This document shows positions 12,445 to 22,589 of a stretch of DNA of 64,000 bases, one piece after another. The DNA comes from Carya illinoinensis (Eukaryota; Streptophyta; Magnoliopsida; Fagales; Juglandaceae), in contig NC_056752.1 of assembly GCF_018687715.1 (NCBI RefSeq), forward strand, positions 2,914,001 to 2,978,000, written 5' to 3'. The position numbers and the translations under genes are program-made. The notes beneath the pieces were generated by a model. The model saw nothing but the letters and a program-made list of their open reading frames with translations. It was not told the DNA's origin and did no database searches. Numbering within the stretch: the stretch's first letter is position 1; the number at the start of each line of letters is the position of its first letter.

Positions 12445-13235
12445 TCTTCTTTGCTTCCTTGCAATTATTTTTGAAGTGGCCAATCTTGCCACAATTCCAG
12501 CACTGTACTTGTTTTCCGGATCTAGATTTACTTCTGCCTCTTCAGGACTTTGACCTGCCCCGATTTGAACTTCTACTAACTCCTCTACCTCTCGTCTTGA
12601 GGTTTAAGGCAGAACTGGAAGTTGATGCTTCTCTTATATCTCTTCTGCGAACTTCCTCGCTAAGAATATGGTCCCAGATATCTTGATACTTCATCTTTGT
12701 TTTGCCATAAGAATTGCTAACAGCTGTACTCATGGCCTCCCAGTTTTTTGGCAATTGAGCTAGAGTAATCAGTGCACGTACTTCATCATCAAATTCAATC
12801 CCTACTGAAGCTAATTGATTGATGATGGTGTTGAACTCATTCAGATGTTGAATAACTGGAGTTCCTTCTGCCATTTTCAAGTAGAATAGCTTGTACATCA
12901 AATGCACTTTGTTATTGGCTGATGGCTGCTCGTACATGTCTGATAGAGCTTTCATCAAATCCGTTGTAGTATTTTCCTTTCCCACATTGTGTGCAACTGA
13001 TCTTGACAGTGTTAGCCAAACGACTCCCAACACTTGTCTATCAAGGAACCTCCAATCGTCATTGCTCATGTCATCTGGCTATCTTCCTAGGAGTGGAAGA
13101 TGTAGTTTCTTCCCATAGAGATAATCCTCTATCTGCATTCTCCAGTAGGCAAAGTCTGTACCGTCAAATTTCTCGATACCAACACCTTTAGCTTCTTCTC
13201 CAGCTATAACTTTACAAATGAGTTCAAATTTAAAC
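12445..13235 (-). pseudogene. Copia-1 gag (broken)
   Basis: The Gag frame begins near 13,235 with FDGTDFAYWRMQIEDYL and is interrupted by one stop near 13,078. It continues through 13,069-12,542 (UBN2-type Copia Gag). A zinc knuckle CWNCGKIGHFKNNC is encoded near 12,510-12,465 past another stop. The capsid and nucleocapsid order is normal. Stops make it nonfunctional. Confidence 0.85.
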
Positions 13236-13963
13236 AAAAAAAGATCACCGTTGCGTCCGAAACACTCGAATTAGCTGGAAACGAGTCCGGAATGATCCAA
13301 ATAATTTGTTAGCACTATTTGATCATTGCGATGGAACTCCAACTGACGTGATCTAGCCCAAAATGATCTGCAACACGTGGATGGTTCAGATCGAATGTAC
13401 TGATGGTGAATCTCAAAATTTCCACCGTACGGATGAGTCAGGAAAGATCCAAATAGTTGGAAAGCACTATTTGATCGTTGAAATCGGACTCCAAATGGCT
13501 TAGATCTAGCCCAAAAAAGATCTGAAAAATGGACGGTTCTGATCTGTCTGGCGTGTGGGATGCACGCGTTGCACAGTACGAGTGGGCGGCGAGTGAGCAC
13601 GTGTATTACACGCGCTATAGCACTGTGTGCACGTGGGGGAGAGTGAGGCGCGTGTAGTACACGCGCTGAACCTCTGTAGGGCGCGTAGGGGTGCGTGGGA
13701 GCGTGTCCTTCACGCGTCTTCAACCTCTGGAGCGCGTGGGGGCACGTGGGCACGTGTGGATCACTCGTCTTCAACCTTCGATGCGCGTGGGGGCGTGTGG
13801 GTTATAGCAGATGCACGCGCCTATCTTCTAGGGGCGCGTGTGGGCTCGTCCGACCTCTGTTTTCAATTCCGTTTGCGGCAACAGATTCGTCTCGACGCGA
13901 GGAACACCCTGGAGTTGTCAAAAATTGATTTTGAGCAACTATAATTTTTAGACAGCTCGAACC

Positions 13964-13980
13964 AAAGCTATGATACTAGT
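13964..13980 (-). other. Primer binding site of Copia-1
   Basis: Read on the minus strand directly after the 5' LTR, AGTATCATAGCTTTGGT resembles the plant retroelement primer site TGGTATCAGAGC complementary to the 3' end of initiator Met tRNA, with mutations. Confidence 0.75.
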
Positions 13981-14389
13981 TGTTGGGAGCTGGTCGGAGA
14001 CAGAGATGATTCTAAATAAAGGAGAGATGAAATTTAACGTGGTTCGGCAATTGCCTATGTCCACAGCTGTTGTAATTTCACTATGAAATAATTTTTACAA
14101 AAAACCTCTCTTGTAAACTCTCTCTGCTCACCCACTCTCTTTCTATCTTCTCTACACAGCGCTACACGCAGTACACACTCTCTGTTTTCTCTCTACACTT
14201 GTCTGCACACCCACACTCACCTCATTAGAACACTTCTATTTATAATACTGATGGGGAGTCGTCGATGAGAAATGGCAATTGAGAGAAGGTACAGCCGCAC
14301 CTTTTGAATTCGGTGCATTCGGTACCTTTCGGTGCATTAAACGAGCACATGCAATGCATGACCCACCACTTTTGTCTCTATTCGCAACA
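13981..14389 (-). repeat. 5' LTR of Copia-1
   Basis: About 409 bases paired with the LTR at 8,873-9,272. It starts TGTTGGGAGC and ends CAACA. The right target-site copy ATATC follows at 14,390. Confidence 0.9.
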
Positions 14390-14685
14390 ATATCAATCTT
14401 CGAAGATAATTGGGCTGTCGGATCTGCTCTTTCTAGATAGGAAAACAAAGGAAAGAAAAACCTTCGAAGATTGATCATGCACCGAATTAAGATGTTAATT
14501 ATTCTCCCCAACTGTAGTAATATCAGAGTAATGATATGGAGTAGGCTAAAGAAATGCATGCATGGAGCTAGATTACGATCAGTGACACTTGGTTATTTGA
14601 TGGGGCCGGCCGGGAGTACTGGACTTACTAATTTAGTCCGATATATCACGTAAGTAGCGATATATAGACTATATTCACGTTATAA
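14390..14685 (+). repeat. Segmental duplication block A (right part)
   Basis: Matches 60,725-61,013 of block B. It begins with an inverted repeat (14-bp arms at 14,392-14,405 and 14,462-14,475). No gene is recognised. The CACTA-like element follows directly in both copies. Confidence 0.85.
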
Positions 14686-15455
14686 CACTGCAATAGAATA
14701 GGTTTTTTGGGTCGAAAAATTTTGTCAGAAAGTAGAGGAATTTCGTCTCAAAAAATATTTTAGGACGAAAAAAATTCATCCCAAGCTTGTGCCAATAGCA
14801 CTGTCCTAGAAGATATTTTGGATGAAAATTACCATTTCATCCCAAAACATTTCTTTTGGGGCGAATTTGAAGGAAACCATTCGAACACAAAATTTTTTTT
14901 GTCAAGATTGAAGTTCGTCTCAAAATATCGTTCGAACGGTTAAGATTTTTGTGCGAATTAACGATATTAATTTGTTTGAACAATTGTGAAATGCATTCGA
15001 CCAAAAATACAATATGAGAATGTTCGAACGGTACATGGACAGAACGAATGGTATAAGAGTTTGAATTGTATGTGGACAAATCGAACGGTAGACGGATAGA
15101 TTGAACGGTACAAGCATTCGAATGGTAAAAGGAAATGTTCAAATGATACGAATATAAATTGGATTATATTATTTTTCAGATGATTTAATAATTAGCGTTC
15201 GAACAGTGTGTGGTCGTTCAAACGGTAAGTATTTTATTTAAAATCAATAATAAAAAACCAAATAGATATTCATAATATTTGGTAAAATACATTAAAAATT
15301 ATTTAATACTCACAAAATTTTTGTACTAAATGCAAACTAACTAAGTAATTCAGTACTAGCAATGTTCATACATACATAAATAGATAATCCCAAAAGCTGT
15401 ATGTCAAAAGCCATCAATTGCTTGGAGGCCTGTACTGTTGCATAAGCTGCTGTAT

Positions 15456-15773
15456 TTATAGTTGCATCTGTCTCCCGTATTTTTCTTGTTGTACTTCATG
15501 TTGTTTGATACACATTTCCATGTATGCTTGTTTTGCCAATTGAGCTTCTAACTTATGCTGCCTTACAATCAATTCTTCGATTCTGGAATTTGCATTCTCT
15601 AACGCTATAGAGGTCATAGATGCAAACTCGGAAGAAGAGGAAGAGGGAGAAGGCTTTACACAACAACCCAAACCCCTCAAATATCCTGAACATTGACCCA
15701 AGACTTGTGTAAAAACATCAACATTACTTGAGGAATTTTGATCTAATGCAGATTCAACATGTAGGGCAACCAT
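15456..15773 (-). pseudogene. Possible relic ORF inside the CACTA-like element
   Basis: A 105-residue frame with a serine run (SPSSSSSEFASM) and then a coiled-coil-like stretch (IALENANSRIEELIVRQHKLEAQ region). The corresponding frame in the other copy (62,137-61,898) reads the same N-terminal part but stops after NSRIE. Plant CACTA elements often encode a second protein ending in a glutamine-rich coiled coil. This could be the tail of such a protein, but I cannot identify a family, and one copy is broken. Confidence 0.35.
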
Positions 15774-16139
15774 TTTATCCTAGACATAAATAAGATAAAT
15801 AGTTAATATCGTCATAAATATTCTAATATATTTAATTAAAACATGTTATAATGCTTATATAATTTTCACGACATCAGGATGAGTTTTGTCTCCATTACGA
15901 TTAGTGTGTGATGCAGCATATAATTTTGTCAAATCATAATTAGTATCTGAATCTTGATAAGCTCTTAAACTCTAGACTTTCTTCCACTCTGGACAATTCA
16001 AGAGTAATCAATTAAGCATTTATCTAGATTGATAACTCTTCTTGAACGGGTCTAAGGTTTATTTTAATGAACAAATAATGCAAGATATACTAACATGTCA
16101 AACAATAACAACATAGTATTTATACAACAAAAATTTAAT

Positions 16140-16665
16140 TTGTATTTTAATTTTAAGATTTAGTAGTATTTTAATTTAAATACTTTATTTTATTAATTTA
16201 AATATTGAGTATTTAAGTATTATTAAATTTTAACTATTTGCATTTTAATTTTAAGATTTAGTAGTATTTTAATTAAAATACTTCATTTTATTAATTTAGA
16301 ATTAACTATTTAAATATTACTAAATCTTAACTATTTGTATTTGTATTTTAAGATTTAGTAGTATTTTAATTTAAATACTTCATTTTATTAATTTATAATT
16401 AACTATTTAAGTATTATTAAATCTTAACTATTTGTATTTTAATTTTAAGATTTAGTAGTATTTTAATTTAAACACTTTATTTTATTAATTTAAATATTAA
16501 GTATTTAAGTATTATTAAATCTTAACTATTTGCATTTTAATTTTAAGATTTTGTAGTATTTTAATTTAAATACTTCATTTTATTGATTTATAATTAACTA
16601 TTTAAGTATTCTTAAATCTTAACTATTAATTTGTATTTTAAGATTTCATATTAACTATTTGTATT
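16140..16665. repeat. 97-bp tandem repeat array, about 5.5 copies
   Basis: The AAGATTTAGTAGTATTTTAA unit recurs at about 16,155, 16,253, 16,350, 16,447 and 16,545, with a partial last copy at 16,640; spacing is 95-98 bases. The block-B copy (62,460-62,690) has only about 2.5 units. Confidence 0.85.
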
Positions 16666-16770
16666 CTTACTTAATTTAAGTATTTTTAAACTATTTTTGA
16701 ATAATCATCATGGAAAACTATCCTTATATATTCTAATTTCTAATTGTAAATACATTGATGTATAAATTTC

Positions 16771-18171
16771 TGTTGAACCCAAGATTTTAAATTTTGTGTA
16801 ATTATATATCTACACATAGATTTTGATGATAACAAATGAATTCAAAGAATAAAGAAGTCTCAAGCTCAAGTTGTCTACACAATGGAATCAAGCACATCGA
16901 TGAAACAAGCATGAGCAAGAAGAGAACAATTTCACATTAAAGTCATAGAGTAATGTTGTAAATTTCTTAAAAATTCAAAATTAGAATTAAGGCTCAAAAT
17001 TAATATTTTATCATAAAGCATTAAAATATATTTTTCACATGTACATGAATATTTTGAAAATTAAATTTGAAAATTTTGAAAGATGATTGATTGTCATCTT
17101 TTACATGTGCATGCCTTGCTTAAAGGTTTGAACTTTAAATATATTAAAGATGATTGATTGTCATCTTTCACATGTGCATGTTTTATTTGAATATTTTCAA
17201 AAGTGATTGATACTTTTTTTGACTTATGCAAAAGGTATATGTTTTTATTTGAAATATTTGAAAAGTAAAGTGTGCTCCTTTTGTCATATACAAAAAGTAA
17301 AAAGATTAAGTTTGAAAATTTTGAAAAGTAAAGTGTGCTCCTTTTGTTATATACAAAAAATAAAAGATTAGGTTTGAAAAATTTGAAAATTAAAGTGTGC
17401 TCCTTTTGTCATATGTTAAAAGTAAAAGATTAGGTTTGAAGTTTTTAAAAAATGAATGATGTTGTCTTTGACAATTGAAAAGGAAGAACCTTTTATTTGA
17501 ATTTTTTGAAAAAGTGAATGATGTTGTCTTTGACATGTAAATCTTTTTAAATTTGAATATGAAATCTCATATGCCTATAAATAGATCATTTGAGAGCTTC
17601 ACATTTACAGCACCAAGAGCATACAACATTCATTTAAAGCTTTCATTTTCTCTTCTCTAAGCATTGAGCCTTAATTCTTGTTCATTTTAAGAGATATAGT
17701 TTACGCTGTATTGTTCTTATTCCACTCATTGAGGAGTGTTTTCTGATAACCTACCCACTATCAGTTTTTATATCAGTAAAAGGGTGTATATAACCCTTGT
17801 GTGTGTAGAAAGTGTTCTACACAGGGAATAGTTGAATCACCACGTGTAAGGTGATTGTAAGTGTAGAGGGTGTTTTACACGGATCCTTTGTAGCGGTGTT
17901 GTTCAAAGGTGTAATAGGTTTCTATCTCCACCTGAAGAAGGTTGAATAGTGAATTTGGGAATTCTCAAGGGATAGCTTGAGGCGAGGACGTAGGCAGTGG
18001 GGCCAAACCTCGTTAACATACTGAGTTTGCTTCTCTCTTACCCTTACTGTTTATATTTATTGTTATTTCATATTTTATTTATATTTTATATTATATATTT
18101 GATTTATAATTGTTATTTTTTTTTAATATAACTCAATTCACCCCCCTCTTGTGTTAGTCATCTGGGTAACA
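16771..18171. mobile_element. Solo LTR inserted in the CACTA-like element
   Basis: This 1,401-base insert begins TGTTGAACCC and ends GGGTAACA, inverted at its tips. It is flanked by perfect 5-base target copies ATTTC (16,766-16,770 and 18,172-18,176). The block-B copy has an empty site (ACTTCCGTTCG at about 62,798). Near its end it reads CAATTCACCCCCCTCTTGTG, reminiscent of LTR ends of some Copia families (from memory). Inside are repeated units of roughly 60 bases (GTAAAGTGTGCTCCTTTTGT) between about 17,260 and 17,420. No internal domain is present, so it is a solo LTR formed by recombination. Confidence 0.82.
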
Positions 18172-19255
18172 ATTTCCATTCGAACGATGTTAAACTATAT
18201 TCGAACTGGAACAAACACGTTCAAACGGTAAGCCTAAACCGTTCGAATGAGTATGTTCCACATTCTAGTCATCTTGAACAATGAAAAACGCCATTAATCC
18301 TGAACTCACAATAATACAAACAACAATATCAAGAACAAACAAATTTCTAACATCGCAAAGTATCATATTCAAACCAAATAGAATATAAGTCACATACCTG
18401 GGTTAATGGATATGAAAACGCAAAGAGATTAAGTGTGTCGTGTACCCAATGCGAAGGAACTCCCCAAAAAGCAGTAAAAATAACGGATTAATCTGAGAAT
18501 GATTGAGTGAAATGAAAACTAGTAGTATTTTGGGGTTCGATTGAGGGAGAATGAGAGACTGAGAGCGGTGGGAGGAGAGCGAGAATGAGGTTCTGTAGTG
18601 TATGTGCAAAACATTTCCCATTCAAACGGTTAAATAATCGTTTGAATGTGAAACTAAGAAGCGGCAAAAATATCCCTCCTAAAATTTCCCGTTCGAGCGG
18701 AAAATATGAATTATAATGGAAAATATTTTATGCTTTGTAAATATGGAAAATATGTCTGCTGGTTTTTAAAATGGAAAATATTTTATATTTTGTAAATTTA
18801 GTATTTAATTATGAACTAGTATTATTTTATATTTTCTAAACTAATTATTAATTTATATTATTCCTATTATTTAATTTATAAATTTCTTATAATTACTATT
18901 TAATATAAATATAATTCTATAAAAAAAACATATGAACACCGTTCAAACCTTACAAAATACGTTCGAACAGTACTGATTCATCATTCGAACGGTAAAATTG
19001 GTACTTTGAACAATAGAGCACTTTTCAACTATAATAATTTTACTTAACGCCCCAAAATGTACATTTGAACGGTTACATTTAACCATTCAAACGTTAAAAC
19101 ATTATATTCGAATGGTTTCATTATTAGGGACAAAATATTTTATCCCTAATTATACCGTTCGAACTGTATCCATCTTCTATCGTTTTTTTAGCATGAAATA
19201 TGAAATTCGTTGTCCCAAAATAAAATCGTTTTAAAAAGTCTTTTTTGTTGTAGTG

Positions 19256-20084
19256 TATACGTGTGATTGAGAAAAGGGTGTTGAAAAAGCCATTCGATGA
19301 TCCCGGCCTATTGGAAATATTAACATATGTGAATTTAAATGATGATGAATTATAATATTATGTGATACTATATATATCATGCGGTCTCAGTACTGAAAAA
19401 ATTCTCCAAGCATTAGTCTCTGGCCTCCACATGGTTTAATTAATTCTAGCTAGCTACCTAGTGCGCAGATACTCATGACTATTAAAGTGGCAGCTAGTAA
19501 TCATTTAATCCATTATATAATAAGTATGTTGGTACAATTATTTTTATTTCAAACAACGTATATATAATATAATTAGATCAGATCAGAGCAGTTCCACGAA
19601 TATCGAATATCCTTACGTTCATCTTCTTTTTTGTAATCATGGACAGATGTGTCTTGTTGATTTTGTTTGACCAAAAGATCCGCTTCATGCATATACAGTC
19701 GTCCGCATATAATATTATGCATTTGTAAGTGGAGCGTACACAGAATCCCTAGATTTTTGGTGCCTTGGAATTCAGTGGTACTAGGCGAAGGCCAGCCGAT
19801 CGACTAAAATTTTTATTCTAAATTAACACGTACACACCTTATATATATATATATAAAAGAAAATTTTAGTTGTAAGCAATTCTGCATATCAATACGTATA
19901 CCCATCTAATATGATTTGTCAGAAAATAGATTTTATTAAAAACAGTGCCAATTTGAATTTTAAAAATGAAAATTAACATCAATATTAGTATGCAGATTGG
20001 TATGCAGATTCGTTTGTACGTAACAAAACTCATATATATATATAGCTCTTGAACCCTAATTGTCAAAGAAGAATCTATTAAAGG
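19256..20084. other. No gene seen
   Basis: AT-rich, noncoding sequence between the CACTA-like element and a MITE. Confidence 0.4.
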
Positions 20085-20299
20085 TAGGTTTGAGTGTTGA
20101 GAAGTGTTGATAAAAGTTGTGAATTGTAGTAAAAAGTAGGTAAAAAGTAATAATAAAATAACTAATAGTAATAAAAAATTTGTGAAAAGTAATTAATAGT
20201 AATAAAAGTAAATGAAAAATAATAATAAAGTAATGAATAGTAGTGAGAAGTGTTGAAAATACTTAAGGTACAGTACTCTCAATACTCAAACACAGCCTA
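20085..20299. mobile_element. MITE with terminal inverted repeats
   Basis: About 215 bases bounded by TAGGTTTGAGTGTTGAG and, inverted, CTCAATACTCAAACACAGCCTA. The interior is built of AGTAATAATAAA / AGTAGTGAGAAGTGTTGA repeats. The size, AT content and terminal repeats fit a short non-autonomous DNA transposon. I recall similar elements from Fagales trees, but did not verify it. Confidence 0.65.
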
Positions 20300-20973
20300 A
20301 ATAAATCATAACCTCGCTCATGATCATGGTAACATTTTATAAAACAGTGTAGCGACTATGGAGCTTGATGAATTAAGGCCATCAATCGGTCTAGGACCAA
20401 CCTTCAAGCTTATATAGGTACAAGCTGGGTATAGGTTCAAATATTGATCATAATTAATTGTTCTGCAAGTCAGTTTGAAAGTGCGGCATTTTCACTTCGG
20501 TTATATAGAGTTAGGGGATGCTTGGGTAATTCTGTATTATGATCATCGCAAGAAAGTATCTGTTTATCCAACAGAGGCATATATATATCTTATATTCCCC
20601 GCTGGTTACATAAAAAACAAAAATAATACCGTATAACAACAGCAAGCGAAACCCACCCGGTCAGAAATCCATAGCCAAAGACACCAATGGATATCTTTCT
20701 ATTTCATTATGAAGAAAAGAAACAACAACATGATATAAAATAAAACCGATCGATACATGAGTAGTGGGTCAAGGCACAAGGAAATTAATTCTGGAGAATG
20801 ATCTTGGGGACTACTCCAATTATGTAGATTCTCTAATGATCAGATCACGGCATTTTAAAAGTCCAAAACTTGCAAACCGTTCAAATTTGAGAGCATACAG
20901 TCCGTATAATAGTTTATAGAAAACCTAGTGGTTAAGATCATTCTAATATTAGGAATGAAACACTCTCCAAGAT

Positions 20974-20981
20974 TATAAATA
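20974..20981 (+). promoter_or_regulatory. TATA box of CEP-C
   Basis: TATAAATA lies 155 bases before the CEP-C ATG, the same octamer as in the other two CEP copies. Confidence 0.55.
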
Positions 20982-21128
20982 CTAAAGCAAACAGGAACTT
21001 GTGTCATCATCGGGCTTCTACGTATATACCTCCCGGTCCAACTCCTCCTTCCTCTTACTGCCTGAGTTTTTTCAGAGCCATCTCATTCTATCATACAAAA
21101 AAATCGAGTCAATTACATTCCTTCGCTA

Positions 21129-21690
21129 ATGGAAAAATTCCAAGCCATGTATAAATGTGTCATTCTTCTTGCACTGGTTGCTTTCCATGAAGCTCTGGTA
21201 ACTCAAGGAAGGCAAATAAAGTCAACAAAACAAAAGCAGTACAGAAGTCCTAGAGATGATCTGCATGTAGGCTCTAGCGGGGAAACTAGAAAACGAGGCA
21301 TCGAATCGGCCGCCATGATCAGCTCCTTTGACAGCGCCGCACCGCATGATCAATATGATCCAAAAACAACACACGCAAGTCACATTCCTAGTACTGTCGA
21401 TCAATCTATGACAAGAAAGAAAGAAGCTTCTGTCCTGCCCATGAAACCAAATTACAGCTTTAGCTTCCACGACTCAGAAGTGGCGCATAATAAAGATAAT
21501 TTTCGACCGACAACACCTGGCCCATTCATTCCAAAACCAGGAAGCGGACGTTGAATCAAAGGCACTAGCTAAGGGCAAGGGTGTTAGGCATTCCCTTACA
21601 GGATTCAAAGATAATTACCAGCCCACGGCACCCGGACACAGCCCTGGCGTTGGTCATGTTTTTCAAAGTAAAACCGAAGAAACAAATTAA
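21129..21690 (+). pseudogene. CEP precursor with two CEP domains in different frames, CEP-C
   Basis: The frame from ATG 21,129 runs to a TGA at 21,552-21,554 and gives 141 residues. It has a signal peptide (about residues 1-27, core CVILLALVAFHEALV) and a long variable region, and ends in DNFRPTTPGPFIPKPGSGR: a CEP domain that starts well and loses the HSPGVGH half. In the +1 frame, open from 21,445 to TAA at 21,690, a complete second domain DNYQPTAPGHSPGVGH is encoded at 21,610-21,657, followed by a short tail. Multi-domain CEP precursors are normal, so one single-base indel between about 21,500 and 21,550 would explain the picture. It could be a pseudogene, a sequence error, or a two-domain gene whose first domain is truly divergent. 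The protein as read would make no canonical hormone. Confidence 0.8.
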
Positions 21691-21948
21691 TCGTGACTAG
21701 GCGTTTATATCTTAGTGTTTGCAATGGTCTTTGGCGTTTATATCTACTCAATCTGTCTAAAGGTGATAAGCACCCACACCAAGACTAAATTTCGGAACCT
21801 TCAAGTTATTGAAAGGCCTTGCCATGATAATGGCATTGAGCTATCCGAAATTCATTACACTCATTTCCCAAAACCTGAAACTTATAGCAGGTAATTCAGA
21901 ACTTCTGTCAAAGGATTATGTTGGGAGTTCATTCAAATGGGCTGATTC

Positions 21949-22007
<59 letters not shown>

Positions 22008-22117
22008 TTGTAACCAGGGCTTGGTGTGAGCATAATCCTGTACAATTCTTTGTCATCTTGTCAATGTAGAGGTCGGGAAGTGGGTGGTTTGAGACCCTAT
22101 TAAATAGTACTCATGTT
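21691..22117. other. CEP-C 3' flank with a 53-base T tract
   Basis: Noncoding. An uninterrupted run of T at 21,952-22,004 could be the poly(A) tail of a minus-strand retroposed sequence or an expanded homopolymer. Copia-2 inserts at 22,118. Confidence 0.6.
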
Positions 22118-22464
22118 TGTTGCGCGTCTGGCCTGTACAAAATCACACAATACGATTTAAGTGGTTCAGCAAATTGCCTACGTCCCCTGGAGCCTCTTTT
22201 ACTGAATTTGTACAAGATTACAAAACTTAACAAATTCTCTCTCGTGTCCTCTCTTTCTCTCTATTTTCCTCCACCCTATTTTTTACACAACTGAGCTCTC
22301 TCTTTTATAGGAGAGAGCACCTACCATTCCAAACTAAAAGAATTCGGTGTAGCAATTTGCTGCAGAGATTTGGGTGGCGTCTAATATAACAAAATAGAAA
22401 ATGGTGCTGTGTGGGATGGTGCTGAGCAAGTGGACTGGTTTCACACTTAGGGTGGTTTTCAATA
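22118..22464 (-). repeat. 3' LTR of Copia-2
   Basis: Matches 28,810-29,158; 347 bases, starting TGTTGCGCG. A polypurine tract (GGGTGGGGGGGGGG on the minus strand) follows its inner edge near 22,465-22,485. Confidence 0.9.
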
Positions 22465-22589
22465 ATCACCCCCCCCCCCACCCAAGTGTGTCATACCAAG
22501 CTGTTTACAAACTGATTCATTTTTCAAAAGAATGCACCTCATTATTTGACATGAGACACTTCCGCTATCGAATGCACTCCAATGCACCT

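Larger units (their letters stand above)
8873..14389 (-). mobile_element. Copia-1: Ty1/Copia LTR retrotransposon, degenerate
   Basis: A 5.5-kb element on the minus strand. LTRs start TGTTGGGAGC and end in CAACA. It has a tRNA-iMet-like primer site next to the right LTR, a polypurine tract next to the left LTR, and the Copia gene order gag, protease, integrase, reverse transcriptase, RNase H. The target-site copies are ATATT at the left and ATATC at the right. Block B has the uninterrupted site (CATATCAATC near 60,727), so the insertion came after the duplication. Several stops and catalytic changes show that it can no longer move by itself. Confidence 0.93.
14686..19255. mobile_element. Non-autonomous CACTA-like element, copy A
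   Basis: The left end CACTGCAATAGAATAGG (in the block-B copy TACTACAACAGAATAGG) and the right end TTTTTTGTTGTAGTG (inverted CACTACAACAAAAAA) are CACTA-type termini. Both subterminal zones (about 14,880-15,240 and 18,180-19,170) hold many GTTCGAACGGT-like palindromic units in both orientations, as expected for transposase-binding repeats. No transposase coding was recognised. A 105-residue frame at 15,773-15,456 (minus) is partly kept in the other copy and could be a relic. It contains a 97-bp tandem array and a later solo LTR. Since block B carries the same element at the same site, it inserted before the duplication. Confidence 0.75.

Noticed and set aside
13271..13944. Frames of 105-167 residues rich in Arg/His/Ala on both strands
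   Set aside because: GC-rich leader between the Copia-1 5' LTR and gag, with repeated CGCGTGGG-like units; stop-poor composition explains the open frames.
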